Source: Owenia fusiformis
Lineage: Eukaryota; Annelida; Polychaeta; Sabellida; Oweniidae
Direction of reading: 5' to 3'
Assembly (NCBI GenBank): GCA_903813345.2
Contig: CAIIXF020000001.1
Location: 6,017,098 to 6,081,097, forward strand
DNA length: 64,000 nt
A model generated the notes under the pieces. The model saw nothing but the letters and a program-made list of their open reading frames with translations. It was not told where the DNA came from and ran no database searches. Position 1 is the stretch's first letter; each line of letters begins with the position of its first letter. Positions 47,101 to 61,192 of this stretch are shown one piece after another. Position numbers and translations under genes: made by a program.

Positions 47101-50100
47101 TCTTAAGGATAAGCAAACTTTTTAGAATCATATTAAGCTCTACATTACAATGCCGCAAAACAATTCCATGTGATATGTGTAATACAAACCATTTAACACA
47201 TGAACGTAAATACGGTTCTAATCTTTCCATGAAAATGGTACAATAGAACAAAAAAACACAGGATTTTATTAAGGTATTATATTATTGGGTCAATGTATTT
47301 TTATCATTAATCATAACGAACTATGGTCACAATTTGATAAATAGCTGCATCCAATGAATGAATTATTCAACTCTGAACTGATTTATTATCATAAGTTGAC
47401 TGATCACCATTTCACATTCGCAAACATGTTCTCCTTCGTATATTTACTTCTTTAAATGAAAAATTATTACATTTCTTGAAGGATCCTACCCATCCTCCCA
47501 AAACATGGTTGACATCAAATAGAATGTTACATAGAAAGTAAATTATATAAAGCATGTGTAGACCAAATCATTGTTCTATTATTTACAAGTAATAATTCAA
47601 TGATAGAATAATAGATTTGTGATTATCACGCAAAGATGTACGTACATAGAACAGGAAAGATTCCTTTCAACCAATTATCATGCAGTAGTTAAATTATACT
47701 ATTATTTCAACTAGAACTATAAACTGAGTAATTGTTAAGACAATACATACAAAAGTGTTACTTACATACAGTTAGTTTTAATACCATTCTTAAAATGGCG
47801 TTGATATATAAATGATAAAAACAGTGAAACAACAAATAACTGAAATTAAGCAATAAAGAAAAAGATTCCTATCCCTAATTCAAGATTCCATACTTTTCAC
47901 TATGAACAAATGATATTATATTCTGCTTCATATGAAATCAACGACAAAATGTAAAATAATTTTTTTAACCTACAATTGCATCATCAATTAACAATAAATT
48001 AATGGATATGTTCTGTGCATAACTAAAAATATGGTAATCTTGAAGAAGGCTTTAGAAAAACTGAATACAGGAGTCACAAATGCCTGGACAGATATTAACT
48101 AAGCTGTGTTATAAGGATATAAGGCACATTCAAAGCAAAAGTCCTAAATAAAACCTAAATAAGCTTTAATTGATAATTGTGATTAAGTATTTACTGCACA
48201 ATACCCAGTACAGTAGAACCTGAGTATACAGAGGTTACCTTAGGTAGATTATCATTTGAAGAGTATGCTCAACTTTAAACAAGTGATTGTTCTGAACCAA
48301 TACATGTACTTAGTCAATCAGTGCCTGTTTTTTATTGGTGGTGCTTTCCAATGATGTCAACATTGACTGATTGATTTGAATGATTAGTTTGAATTATTAC
48401 ATATTAGCGTATGATCATCAGCTACTCTCCGACTGATTGCGAAAACAATTCGGTATAATTCTCTGATTTAAGGATGAAGAACTGATAGTGTGAGAGTGAG
48501 TGCTAAACTGAAGATAAATCTAATAAAAACAAGTATAATGTTCTAACCAATGAGCTTTGGGAATCAGTACGCTAACAAATGTTTTACTGTATAGAAAACT
48601 AAATTGGTACAAAAACAATCTGATGGTTTCTGAGAATCCTTTCAACATAAGCCTCTCTCCAAATTGAATTCCATATATGTGTATTATATATAATGATATT
48701 TGATGATCACTTGACTTGAGTTATAGGTAAAAGTAAACATTTTGGATGATACAGGATGAAGTGAATATGATGCATGGTTTAAAGAAAATATATACATGAT
48801 GTTTTTTATTCCTTTGACCAGATTTTCATTCATTATATGGCACAATGCTTTCTCAGATTAATCAGAACTCAGGTTACAATTGTTAAACATCCAGCATAAG
48901 CAACATAAAACTACAACTACCACTGTTATTAACTACAATAAAACATTGTATTTATAACATGGATGGATAATAACCAATCTGCTAGCCATTTCATGTCTTT
49001 GATTAATTCTGTTCAAGAGCTCACGAATGATTCACAAAATAGGATTAGAAAAATACAAAGAGAAACAGATATATCTTCATTAGTAAAATTAGCAATTCAA
49101 ATTATCTGTTTTTTTCTATGTCCTAGCCTGTTATTACTAGAAACCATAATGTAGCTTATTTAATCAGGGCTTTGTATTAGTTTCCAAAAGTCAGGAAATG
49201 ATGCGCCTTTTCTTATAGCGCAACAGCAGCTGGCAACTTTAATTGTTAATTAAACAGCTTTTTTAGACCTGGGAATCTTGGTTGGTTGAACGTTTGAACT
49301 CTGAAGGGGCTGATGAAAAAAGACATATTCAAGAAAACACACAGATGGCTAACAAATAAGTTAGATAGGCAAGATATTATATAGAGTAGCTTGCAAGATG
49401 AAAGATTAAGTTTGCAGAAAGAAACAACAGCAAGTTAAACCTTTGTATCATTTTCTAATTGGAATCATCAATTATATCAATACTGCCATTATCATAAATC
49501 AAAATGAAAAATGAAGAGATAAAATTAATAATTTTGGTTAGGAAAAATGATACAAAACGGGAAAGCAGAGTTGATGAATGTCATAACCAGTACTCTAACA
49601 TAGTAGACATTATGAATTGTACTACTGGTTTTGACATGTTTCGAAAAGACAAGAGATAGACAAGATTAAGTATCTATGAAAAAATGAAACCTTTTTGAAT
49701 TTTGGTCAATCCCTCTAGACTAAGTTTCATTAGGTCATAATTCAGAAAGAGATGTGATAAAAATCAGATACTTCAAAGAGCTGTTTGCATGCCACATTTT
49801 GCTCATATGAATGTAGCGGATTTATATCATTAAAAGACAGAACTAAAATGAAAGAATGAAACTGACCCTTGTTCATGGTTGATTATACCTAGATCCTTTG
49901 TTATAGAGGGTGCTGTTTAAAAAAGTACAGTAAATAATTGGTAAAAATCAGTAGCTTGGCAGCATTATGCAGACTGCCGTTTAAAACATTAATGTGTGGC
50001 GCACCAGATGTAAACATATAGCATAGACATTCAGACCATAGACTTATGGACACCATCTAACATTTACACTATCATCTTCAAATTAATCATTATCATCAAA

Positions 50101-53100
50101 TATAAACACAAAATTATTTTATTCCAATCAAATAGAAATCAAAAATGTATATATTGTACATAATATTCAAGATATAATCATAATTTGAAGATGGCAGGTT
50201 TAGTAGATAGCATTCTAATCTCATGTATCATCAATCAGTCAATTATATATAACAATTACATGTATTAGAAATGTTATTTTTATCTTCTTTCTAGGGCTTA
50301 GTTGCACAAAGCCAATTAGACTAAAACCTCGAGAGTGCTCATCCTATTGATTTTATAATCTCTGTTTTCTATCTGTTTTACAATGTCCAGATTAAAGTAG
50401 AAAGAATCGCCTTGCCTGATACATATTGAATTTTTTTAATGACTTTCTGTATTTAACTTGATAGAAACATGCTTAAAAAGACTCTTCAGATCACGCAACA
50501 TTGAGCTGAGATACAGGGGGTCGGTTTACACATAGGGGTTGTAAATCAATATATTCCAATCCAGTTCTCGCTAATGTGACATATGGATATATCTTGCATA
50601 GGAATTAGGCATGATGATTTATTTTCTAGAAACTCATTCTCCAAGCAAATTATTGAATATTGAATTTTTTTTATGTTCTGAATCTCAAGAAATAATGCCT
50701 ACTGTTCTGGCTTTGTTTTCTCAATGTGGGGCACTTAGGTCAATTCCGTATTTCTCCAGGCTATATTTGTATTCAATTCCTTATTCCGGAATCTAATTCA
50801 GTTTTATTGAACTTTTTGAAGAGGGAAAGCATTCATAGATTGTGTATAATTCCATAATGACATGACAAAGTGTAGATTTATCGATCTTTTTTTGTTCAGA
50901 TTTTGTTCTGGTATCAAATAGATCTTACAGTTATGGCAGTTTAATAATCCACTGATTTGGACTCATAATTGAAATGATTTTCCTACTTACAGATAAACTT
51001 AGTTCGGTGTAATTTATAGGAGGAAGGAAAAGCACTGCATTTTTATGATTCATTTATCAACTAAATGGATAGAAATCCAGAGATTACAATGAACAATCCA
51101 GGAATTCTAAATAGAGGGTAGTCCAGTAAATGAATAATACTCATGAAAAATTTAATCATTCTGAATAATATTATTTTTTATAGGCATATCAGCTGTTGTC
51201 CTGATTCTGACTATGAGGCTGTTAGAACTTTCATTCTTAATTGAGCAGCAGAAGCAACATTTCTTCACCTATTGTTCTTGAACAATTTCATTTTTCTCGC
51301 TTCAATAGTAAAATTGACATTTAATTCAAGTTGGCAAGTCAATTATTGAAGAGTACTTTTGGGCTGACACTCCATTTCTCCTAGAAGTACAGTGGGAATT
51401 CAGCAAAGAATTATGTGTTAAACGTTGCATTGTTATTATGCCTTAGAGTCATTACCAGGAGTGAATATTAGATCACATGTCAATGCTAAATGTCTTGTTG
51501 AGATTCATATAAATGGGAGTGTTACGGTTGATTGGAGATGGGCCAAATATTTACTGTTTGACTGATTGACTAAGCTGACTGATTGATGATACAATGATCA
51601 CTGATTGTTCAGTAACTGAAGATCTGTGTGTACTACCTTTGGTCTGTCCAGCTAATCTTTATATACTACATATAATTCTATTCAAAATAATCACAAAATA
51701 AACTATAAATGAGAATTTTGGCATAATTGAAAATTAAATATACAAATGTATAAAGGAAATCAGTAATGAATTTTAGGAAGTAAAGCTTTTCAATATAAAA
51801 GAAGAGAGGTATACTTGTAGTGACTATAAATAAGTCCAGAGCTTTTAACAGGCATTTGCTATGCATGGAAGTGTCAAATGAGAGTTACAAATGCTCTTAG
51901 GTAAAAATAATTTCATCGAATCAACTAATAGAAAAATAGCTTCAGGAAATATCACTGAACATGATTTAAAAGCTGAACAGACCATTGCATCCCTAAAATG
52001 ATGTAATCATATAAAAGGAAAATATATTCAAAGCACATATATAATTACATTGATGCAACATGTAATATTATAATAGGAGATTTAGCTATAAATGTAATTG
52101 TATCTACAACTATCATTTTGTGATAATCAAAATAAACAAAACGTCCACCAAAAACTGCAAATAGAGTTGTATAAAGTAAAGAATAAAACTAGACATTGAA
52201 TAATGATGATTGTGATACAATTATAGATATAACTTGTGATTATTTATCAAATACACACCACTAAATGTAAACCAAAGTGATTTGAAGGTCAGAGAATATG
52301 AATATGCATGAAACCTTTCAATGGATCTTCCTTCAAACCACTTCAGATAACAGCATTGATTAAAAGTCTTTGACAAAATACATTAAATCCTAATTCTAAA
52401 ATAATATCATTAACATACATAATGAGGCACCAAAAATGAAAAAAGTTCTGGCAAAATATAATGCATGAAGATCCATGCATTCCAATGACAAAAAACACAG
52501 AGACACCTATTGGACAAGATCATCTAATTGTTAATTAACTATCGAGGAGAAAAATATTAGAATTTTTGCTACAAGATTCAAAATGGAATTGAAAAATTGA
52601 AAAAAATGTCAGAAGATCACGGCACCAGTTTCCAATCTGCAATTCTCTGCAAATAAGAAATGACATAAACATGTATAGAGTACAGTACAGGCAAATCAAC
52701 TGAACATTTCATTCATACAAATGAAAAATACTAACATTTTGAAATTGTTATAAAACAAAATGAATAAGCAATAAAAATGTTTCAAATATAACTATATTCA
52801 AACAATTTTATTGAAAAAATAATTAAAAGCATAGGCTAGTTTAAATAAATATTAAAGAAAAATTTTGAATATGATATTTTCGATTAAAGCTGAATATCAG
52901 AAAATATCAATCAAACATATAAAAAATAAAATCCACCATTGAAAAATATTGATTTCAATTATTTTCATAAATCAAAAAAGAATTGGTATAATGCAGTAAA
53001 TATAAAATTTTAGTAGAAATTGACAATCACCTAAATAAGCCTTTTTGAAATAACAGAATAATATTGATTTTAGGATGACAGATGTTGACAATTGAAGATT

Positions 53101-53898
53101 AAAACTATTAGGAAAACAATAGAATGAAAACATGTAAATGAAATCTTGACATGTGTGAATATAACAACATGAACCATCTGGCAATATGGTAATCAGCATA
53201 AAGGAAAACCCATAAATCTATTTTCATATTACAGTGTTGTTCAGTTTCAGCGTTTAACAAAAAGATTTCTCAACCTGCATGTTAGGTTTATTTAATGTAA
53301 AATGTTTACACTGTGTACTCAGACTGGATCTTCAATGCGATACAACTTTGCTTGATCAGTTTCAACTTAAATAAATTTAACACAAAGATTCTTTGTTGAT
53401 GAAAAAAAGCTAAAATCTTGATTCAATAAATCTAAATTTCTACAGTATACACCCTTAAACAAATGTAAGCCCTGTCTACACAATCCTACTACCATTATAT
53501 TTTATAAAGCCCACTTGTTTAGAAGGTTAAAAAAACCTGTAAACATTTTCAATGTTAATTTCATGAATTTAAATGGATGAATTACATTTTTGAAATAAAT
53601 GATTTAAGTGATTCATTTAGTCTTAGAATTGAACTTTCTATAGCACCGATGTACTCAACTTCCTAAAAGGACCTATTTTTTACGTATTTTGCATTGAATA
53701 GATCACAATAATAGTAACCACCAAACCAAAATTGTAAGTGCATGACATTATCTAGACTTATTCTATATTTCATGACAAAAATGTTTGCTCCATGTTAAAG
53801 TATTATCTCACTATAACGCAAGTCAACAACAATTCATACAATTAATTTTATCAGCTCCTAAAACAGACATTAAAAATAAATGTCAATAATATGCATAC

Positions 53899-53922
53899 CT
53901 TGAAGCAAATCTTATCGCCCAT
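53899..53922 (-). CDS. Candidate first coding micro-exon of the TASOR-like gene
   Basis: The minus strand shows TTTTCCCTAG|CAGGTCAG then ATG at 53922 and eight codons (MGDKICFK) ending AAG|GTATGC. Joined at phase 0 to the acceptor ATCCAG|TTAGAACC at 44115 it gives MGDKICFKLEPNSDFEQ, and the whole reading frame then closes at 661 codons. The 9.8-kb intron this implies is long for the window, and the exon is short, so chance cannot be excluded. An alternative acceptor at 44129 would need a different upstream exon. Confidence 0.4.
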
Positions 53923-56900
53923 CTGACCTGCTAGGGAAAAATATCCTGATTAGTTGATATCGGGCGATGAGTAAATGACATAAGAAACATATCCTACCTT
54001 ATATGGTGAAGCCGAGACACTGACTGAGCCAGGTCTATAAATGCTCCAGCTTTTGTAAAGACTATTCGAATAATTACCTCAGACTCGTATAGTACAAATC
54101 AATACTGTTCAATTACCAAGACTTGAAGCAGGGGAATCACTTTCCAATTTATATTTTATCAACTTATAATTATCACTCCCATATTGGCCCTGATAAGTGG
54201 TCAATAATTCATCACAAAATGTTAAGAATCCACACCTTGTAATATGTGTTCCCAGCCATGTCATTCCAGTCATATCAAGTAGCAATTGAAATACAAGACT
54301 GATGCAGAGACAAGGTGGATAATTGAAATTTTCAAGCAAATCTAATCTTGATAGCATTTATGTGTGTGACAAAGTTATGGTTGGGGATTCACCTAATGTT
54401 TATCTCAAGATTGTGTGGACAAGTATCACTAACTGTTATAAGGAGGCTCGGCAGAGGCCTCCTATCAATATTACCATATTTTTCTTCAAATTGATCAAAT
54501 CTATTTTCAGAAATCATCTACTAAGTCTCAGGACTTTAAATCTTAGATTTGAAAAGTGACTTTCAGTGACCTTCGAAAAGTAAAAAGCTGATTTTTCAAA
54601 AAAGCTTTATTTTCAAATTGAACAAACCTTTTTTAACATCATCTACAAGTTGCCAGGAGTTCCAAAATGACCCTAAAGATGTGACCTTTGAATGACTATC
54701 AAATTGTCAAATTCACCTACAGGACCTCTTTAGGATTTCCAAAACTACCTTAGATTTGACCTTCAAACATAAATTCACCTATGAGGCCTCCGTAAGATTG
54801 CTTGCAATCTTAATGTTTACTTTTTTTAATAAATACCCTCACTGCTAAACAACTACAGAAACGACCTTATATTACAGACTTAAATTATTAATGTTATTGG
54901 GAAAAGAAAAACATTTCTGGTGAATCATGTTACATCTAAGGAAAATTTCAGGAAGTGAGTCTAATGGACTAGTATTCAGTGTAAAAGATAAAATATAGTA
55001 CTTTTACCAAACCTGAAGATGCAGCATTGATCCTGTAACATATAAAACACATTTAAATCATTATTCTTCCCCAAACCAGCATCGATTTCTGCCACTAACT
55101 CCCACTTGAATGTGTTTGATCATTAGACCTATTCATCCCATGGGGAGAAAGATGCCACTTGAATCTAAATGAACTGGTCTCAAACTCTCTGACACAGTTA
55201 GTCTATCTTAAACGTTATTGCTTTGGTAACATCAACTGACAAAATATTACCCAAATGAAGAAATCGTGTCATATGAACACCATTTAATATTGAATTCAAT
55301 ATTGATCAAATATCATCTGCAATGGAGTTAACTAATTTCAAAATATTAAACCCAGCCAGGCATTATGCATTTCCAATCGAACACCTTAATGTGAAAATGC
55401 TCTTTAAAAGAAAGGATAGACAACTTTTAAATTCAGTGCACACTGAATCAGTATTCTGGAACACTCAATCTAATGGACAGTAAACTTTATACAAGCATTA
55501 TAGGCCTCATCATAGGCCCTTATGTCATGCTAATCACGCAGCGCCCTAAAAGGCTATTTTTCTCCAATAATCTCACAAAATGAGAAAGTAATGAAAATAT
55601 ATTGGCCATAGCACTGCTGTGGAAACATCACCCTGGAGATAGAGCATCAATTCTAAGTACAAAGCTGAAATTCCAATTAAATATATGAATGACGAGACAA
55701 AGAGAAAATATAATCCTTTCAATAGATATTCTCAAATGATATCCAAGCAGACCCATCCATATGAAGGAGGTCATTAACAGATTTAGCAATTTTCTTAGCT
55801 GACTTTCTCTAACCTGTTTTACCAAAATCACCGGTATTCAAGCAAAAGTGTGTGGTTCGGACCGATTTCGGACAAATGGCATGGCCCTATGTAAAACCCA
55901 TCTATATATAATATGTTTTCATCAGATATAAAAACGAATGCTGCTTTATAAAGAGACAATCTATGAATCTATAATACTATACGTCCATGCAATAATAAGT
56001 TCATTTCATAAATGCTAAGCTTTGTCAAATTCAATTTCCAAATCTAAATGAATTGAATCAATTTCCAGATGTGATATACAGGAGAATCTGGTAGCTATGG
56101 TAACTGTCTCCCTTCAATGCTCTATTTCTAATTTAAAAGATAATGTAACATCCTCTCTATAATTTACAGCTGATTATTCTGAAGTGCATGTTTGAATACT
56201 AAAATCACACGAATGGTGCAACATGACATTCACCAGAACATCTATTAGAGAAATATACAAATCTTACATGTATGTCATCCTACTCCAGCCAGATTTTACA
56301 AAAGTTTTGAACATATAAAAATCGGTGCCATCAACTTTTACTTAAAATAAACATTTTGATTATCCATGTTAGGGAATATAGGTGAGTAGGGGATTAAAAT
56401 GCTGCATTATCTCCAGAACTGAACAACAGGACCTTTTAATTTTTGCATACTGGAAAGTTCAATTATTAATGTTGATTTTGAGAAAATAAAAATCGTAGGT
56501 TTCTGACTTCATTTCACCAAAGTGCAACAAAAATACATTAAAAATGCCATTGCTGGGTACAATTCATTAAATCTATCAAAATTATATATCAATATAATAT
56601 AAAAAATATTTTTCAAAAGTATGATATTATGAAATTTATATGTGCTAGAGCTGAACACTCATCAAATCATTGCTCCTATAATGGTTCAGGGCTGGCAGGG
56701 ATGATGAGTTTATCACACAAGTAGCCAGCATGGTGCAATGTTCTAAAAGCCATATGGTTTATAAGCTACAGACTGAGGAATTGGATATTCAATTTACCAA
56801 GTCATTATCATGGAAAATTACATTTGTATCATTACTAAAATTCCTATTGAGTTTGACAGTCTATAAAGCATTTTCCAATATTCTGCCATAAATGATCAAG

Positions 56901-58867
56901 AATGGTAAAGTTATAAATATTACCATTTGAGAATTGGCATTTTGTGTGACCCTCTAAACACATCTTAACATCCCTGTGGGTTTAGATTACATATTGACAG
57001 ACTGTAGATTGATCTCTACTGTCCCACTAAAATCCCAGATCGGTTCTAAAAACAGAATTTATATCGATTTTGTTTGGGTCAACAAGGTTGATTAAGGTTT
57101 TGCTTCAAGGAGGCTGATTTGGTTATATTACTAGAAGTCATCGTGAATTCACCATATGGCAGAGAGGAAAATGGTCTAAATATCAGGCAATTTGGCAGGG
57201 AAATTGCATGTGTTTATAGTTTACAGTTTACCACACTTCCTATCTAAACTTCCTTTTGGTAGCACACATTAGCCTGTGATATCAAAACATTCACAAAGGA
57301 GCAACAAAGTACAGACAATTCTTAAAAATAGGAAGTGTTTTGATATTTGATGATAATGCATGATTCAAATGTTTTTGATCATCTTAATTGTTTGTTCCTG
57401 AGCTAAATCCATTCCTTGAAAGTATACAGCCAAGTTTTATATTGATTTCAGCTGATGAAAGAGCATTTGGGTTATGAACCTAACAACCCCTAGAGGACTA
57501 ATGAATGCTTATTAACAGTATGGGACAAATTAGTAGCAAGATTCACATGAATAAATGATGAGAGTAAGACAATTGAAGAATTTAGCATGTTAATACATAC
57601 TTTAGTTCCCCTAACATCCACCCTTTGTAGAATATCATTAACCGGTTGCAATTTCTCTGGAGCCCATTTACGAGTTAGGAATAATAGCCGTATTCGCAGT
57701 TGCTAAGCACTGTTTTACAAGACAAATGAATCTCAAAAAGACATAGAAATTGATCTACCCAGTAGCCTGAGGTATAAGCTTAGATTCAATGCAGCCTTAT
57801 GCTTCAAGTATTGTAATTTGAAAGTGAAGCTAAGCTGTATATATGGGAATGATCAGAAGATTCTGTTATTAGCCGACATAAGGACCAGAATGTTATTCCA
57901 GATAAAATGACATTATAAGATCCACATCACTAAAACACACATCAAAGTTGGTTCAAAAATGCAAATTATATTCTGAATATCAGTTGCACGATTTGTACAT
58001 AATTACAGTGTTTTATTGTGTACATTTCACAAAGCATACTTGGTCCGAATCAATACTAACTAGCATTCTCACGTAGCCCATAATACTGACTCGATTAGAT
58101 GCAATGAATGGGAAGACAAACAAGTGAAAGTCAATGGTTTAGACTATGTTAATACATTTGTTGCAATGACGTTATTCTTAATATTGATTGAGGACAGATC
58201 AATTGATGGTAGAATGAATATTCTAAGCATATTTCAACATAAAACAAGCTGTGACAACAATAGAATATAAAATTGTTGAAACATTCATTTTAATTTTGAG
58301 AAATGGAACATTATACACTTTGTCTAATTTTGTTTCAGTAAAGTTTAAATAATTAAATAATAAACATTCTGATCAAGAAAAAATGAAAGAAACTCATTTG
58401 GTATCTGGTTGTTATAAGGGTATGGATACTTTTGCTGCATGCTGTTTACATAAATATGTATATTATGCAGTAACATAATGTAAACAGTCCAATTTATTCT
58501 TCATTTTACAATGATATACCAAAAATTTCAAGAGAGTAGAGTAGCACTTACATCAAATGCAAAAAGTTTAGCCATTGGTATACAAAAAGTAAATGTCATA
58601 TATTTTATACAGCGCAAAATCTAAATCTTGAAACAAACCTCCTATCATTAAAATATATGCCATCTATAACTTTTCAATTCTAATAAGTTTGAAGTGTAAA
58701 ACTGTAAAATGTAAAAGCAACATTGATACCATGTACCACACTTGAAGAAATGTCTATTTTGATATGTCATGTTTGTTATTAGACCCATTTATTAGACTTC
58801 ATCCACCGGAAGTAGCAGTATCTTGATAGATTTCTTTAATTAGGAGAAGAAATACATGAGAATAATC

Positions 58868-59128
58868 ACTAGTAGATCCAGGGGGAGGGAGAAAGCTCCC
58901 CCCCCATGCCCCCCCCTTAGGGTAGGACCAAAAAAGTTTTAGGCCCCAGAAATTTTGTAGGGCCTCAATAAATGAACCTTTTCGGACATAACTTGGCCTT
59001 TTTATGCCAAATTATCAAAAATGGGGCTTTTCAAAATGTGGGCCCAATTTTGGTTAAAGGGGCCCAGATGTTTTTCCCTTTCTGACTTGAAATGTGCCTC
59101 CCCCTTGTTAGCTTCTGGATCTGCCAGT
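58868..59128. mobile_element. Non-autonomous element with GGCGGATC-type ends, copy B
   Basis: Begins AGTAGATCCAGGGGGAGG and ends TTCTGGATCTGCCAGTG, with the same GGGCCCAATTTTGG-type interior as 16970-17282. Confidence 0.65.
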
Positions 59129-59565
59129 GATAATAGCTATTATTGAGGGTTCAGGCAACAAATAACAATTTTTGCAACTAATTAGAAAGAAAAAACAGGT
59201 GGATATGAAAACCCTGACATAGAGCACATTATAAAGATAGTCTACATCTGTGATATGTATTTTAAAGATTTAACTCCTTCCACTTTTGAGGTTTTCCTTC
59301 CTTGTATGAAATTGTGTTAAATATATATTTATACCCTTGCATCTTTACTCTACATGAAGGATTACTCCAATGCCCTATGGCTTAGTGTCCACCATGCTCA
59401 ATTCCTCCCCCCCACGAATTACATTCATGCTCTATTGTTTCTCGAATTCACTGATTAATTATTACAAAAAAACATAATTCAAGCAAAGTTGTATCATATG
59501 AATATAAAATCTATCTAGTGTGAACATCTGTTTTGCATTTGAAATTTTAGTTTGAATTAATATTC

Positions 59566-59905
59566 GAACATGACTGTATTCACCTCTTCTATAAACTGTA
59601 AACAAAGTCAACATTTCACCCGGGGTATATTCGCGAACAATACCCCTGGTAATACAAGTAATGTGTGCGCCATAACAGTGGGCTGTAGTAAGGGCGGACA
59701 ATAATGAATATTCTAAACATTTTGGTGAGTTTTCATGTTCGAATCTTAATACAGACCTCAGAGCAGGGGTAATATAGTCAAATACACCCCTTAGGGCTAG
59801 GCACAAAAGCTTTCGAACTTCTCACTCCCTTCGGTCATTCAGGGTACACATTTGTGCCTAGCCCTGCGGGGTGTATTACCCCTGCTCTTCGGTCTATATT
59901 TCTTA
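59566..59905. mobile_element. Foldback element, family 2, copy B
   Basis: Reverse-oriented copy of 11815-12139 sharing CCCGGGTGAAATGTTGAC and GTTTACAGTTTATAGAAG as complements, with the terminal hairpin at its right end longer by about 40 bp. An open frame through it on the minus strand is incidental. Confidence 0.8.
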
Positions 59906-60630
59906 AATAACCTACATGAATCAAAATAACCTTTTAGATCCCTCTAGTTGACCAAAACATTCATGGCAAAGATGACAATGAAAAAAACTTGGTCATGGAC
60001 CCTCTATAAGCTAATGTCACAATGATGTTAGTTTATTTACAAAAAATAAAGACCAGCCTTGTATATATTAGGAATCAGTCACCATAAAGTAACTATATGA
60101 TCCTTATAACTGATGCATGTAAGTTAAATCAAACCCCCATGATTCACCATGGGGTCTTCTAAATGGTCATGGTTTTACTTTCAACAAAATATTTAATATT
60201 TGAATGAATCCTGAAGTAAAGAGTACATAGCAGAATGCAGTCTGAGTACATGGTATTGTAATGACCTTTTCAGTAGTATTTGCATGTGTTAAGCAACACA
60301 AGAATTTGTTTAAAGCAGGACTGCTCATTATAACACTGGCCATTTCAAATGCTGCTGGAGTAATTCAAAGTAAATTTTAATTGTTCTGATCTCCACTTGA
60401 AGGAAGTGTTAGTTGTCACTCGTTATTTTTTTGTGACTGAAATTCCCGTCATAATTTTCCTGCTCATCACCCTACATTTAATTTCCTGATTTTGAGAGAG
60501 TATGTTTCAAAAAATAAAATGAGGCAAATTCGAAGGTAGTATCAAATTACTTTAAAGAAGTTGATTTTGAATTATGAAGTACAGACATGACTTCAAGATC
60601 ACCAAAAAGTCAAGGTACATATTTATTACT

Positions 60631-61192
60631 CCCGTCGAGAGCTACCATGTTAGATTTTGAAAGTATAGTTCTCTATCGCTAGAATCAACAGCTTAAGAAT
60701 CCTGACTTCAAAGAAAATTCCGGGGAATTCAGCTGACTCATGTTGCACATTATATACCTGAAAATGTATCCTACATCGCCATCTTTCATTCAGCTCAACT
60801 ATAGAACGTCTCACTGCCCTATGTATCGATCAGGACTTCATTTTATTGGTCGTGTCAAACGTTTTGGCCAGGTATATTCAATATGGCGGCTTGACGTTTC
60901 CCAAGTTGCGCATGCGTCCATAATATTTCCGTTTAACCGCCATATTGGAAATGGGTATCAAACAATGAATTCAAAAAACGATTAGAACTCCTGATCGCCA
61001 TAGAAGCACATCAGCGATCCTACATGCACGGGGAAAGTAGACACATATGAGCCCATATGTAGGCTACAGTTTGAGACAAACAGTAAGCCGCTGAATGGCG
61101 CTGATCAAATTTAGATGTCACAATTCTTCAGCTGGAGATCCTCACGATGGAGAGCTATACTTTCAAAATCTAACATGGTAGCTCTCGACGTG
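60631..61192. mobile_element. Hairpin MITE, family 1, copy B
   Basis: Terminal inverted repeats pair GTCGAGAGCTACCATGTTAG at the left with its complement at the right, and similarity continues inward in both arms toward a centre near 60910. It carries AATATGGCGGC at 60880-60890 and an inverted CCGCCATATTGG near 60938. The right arm is nearly identical to the left end of 26512-27038 for over 100 bp. The element is non-autonomous, with no transposase. Confidence 0.82.

Noticed and set aside
54001-54095. Coding exon on the minus strand ending at 54001 (AAG|GTAGGA)
   Set aside because: An open stretch of about 30 codons exists but the upstream acceptor is poor and its phase does not fit the next candidate exon; a 5'UTR exon remains possible.
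59462-59806. 114-codon minus-strand gene
   Set aside because: It lies almost wholly inside foldback element family 2, copy B.
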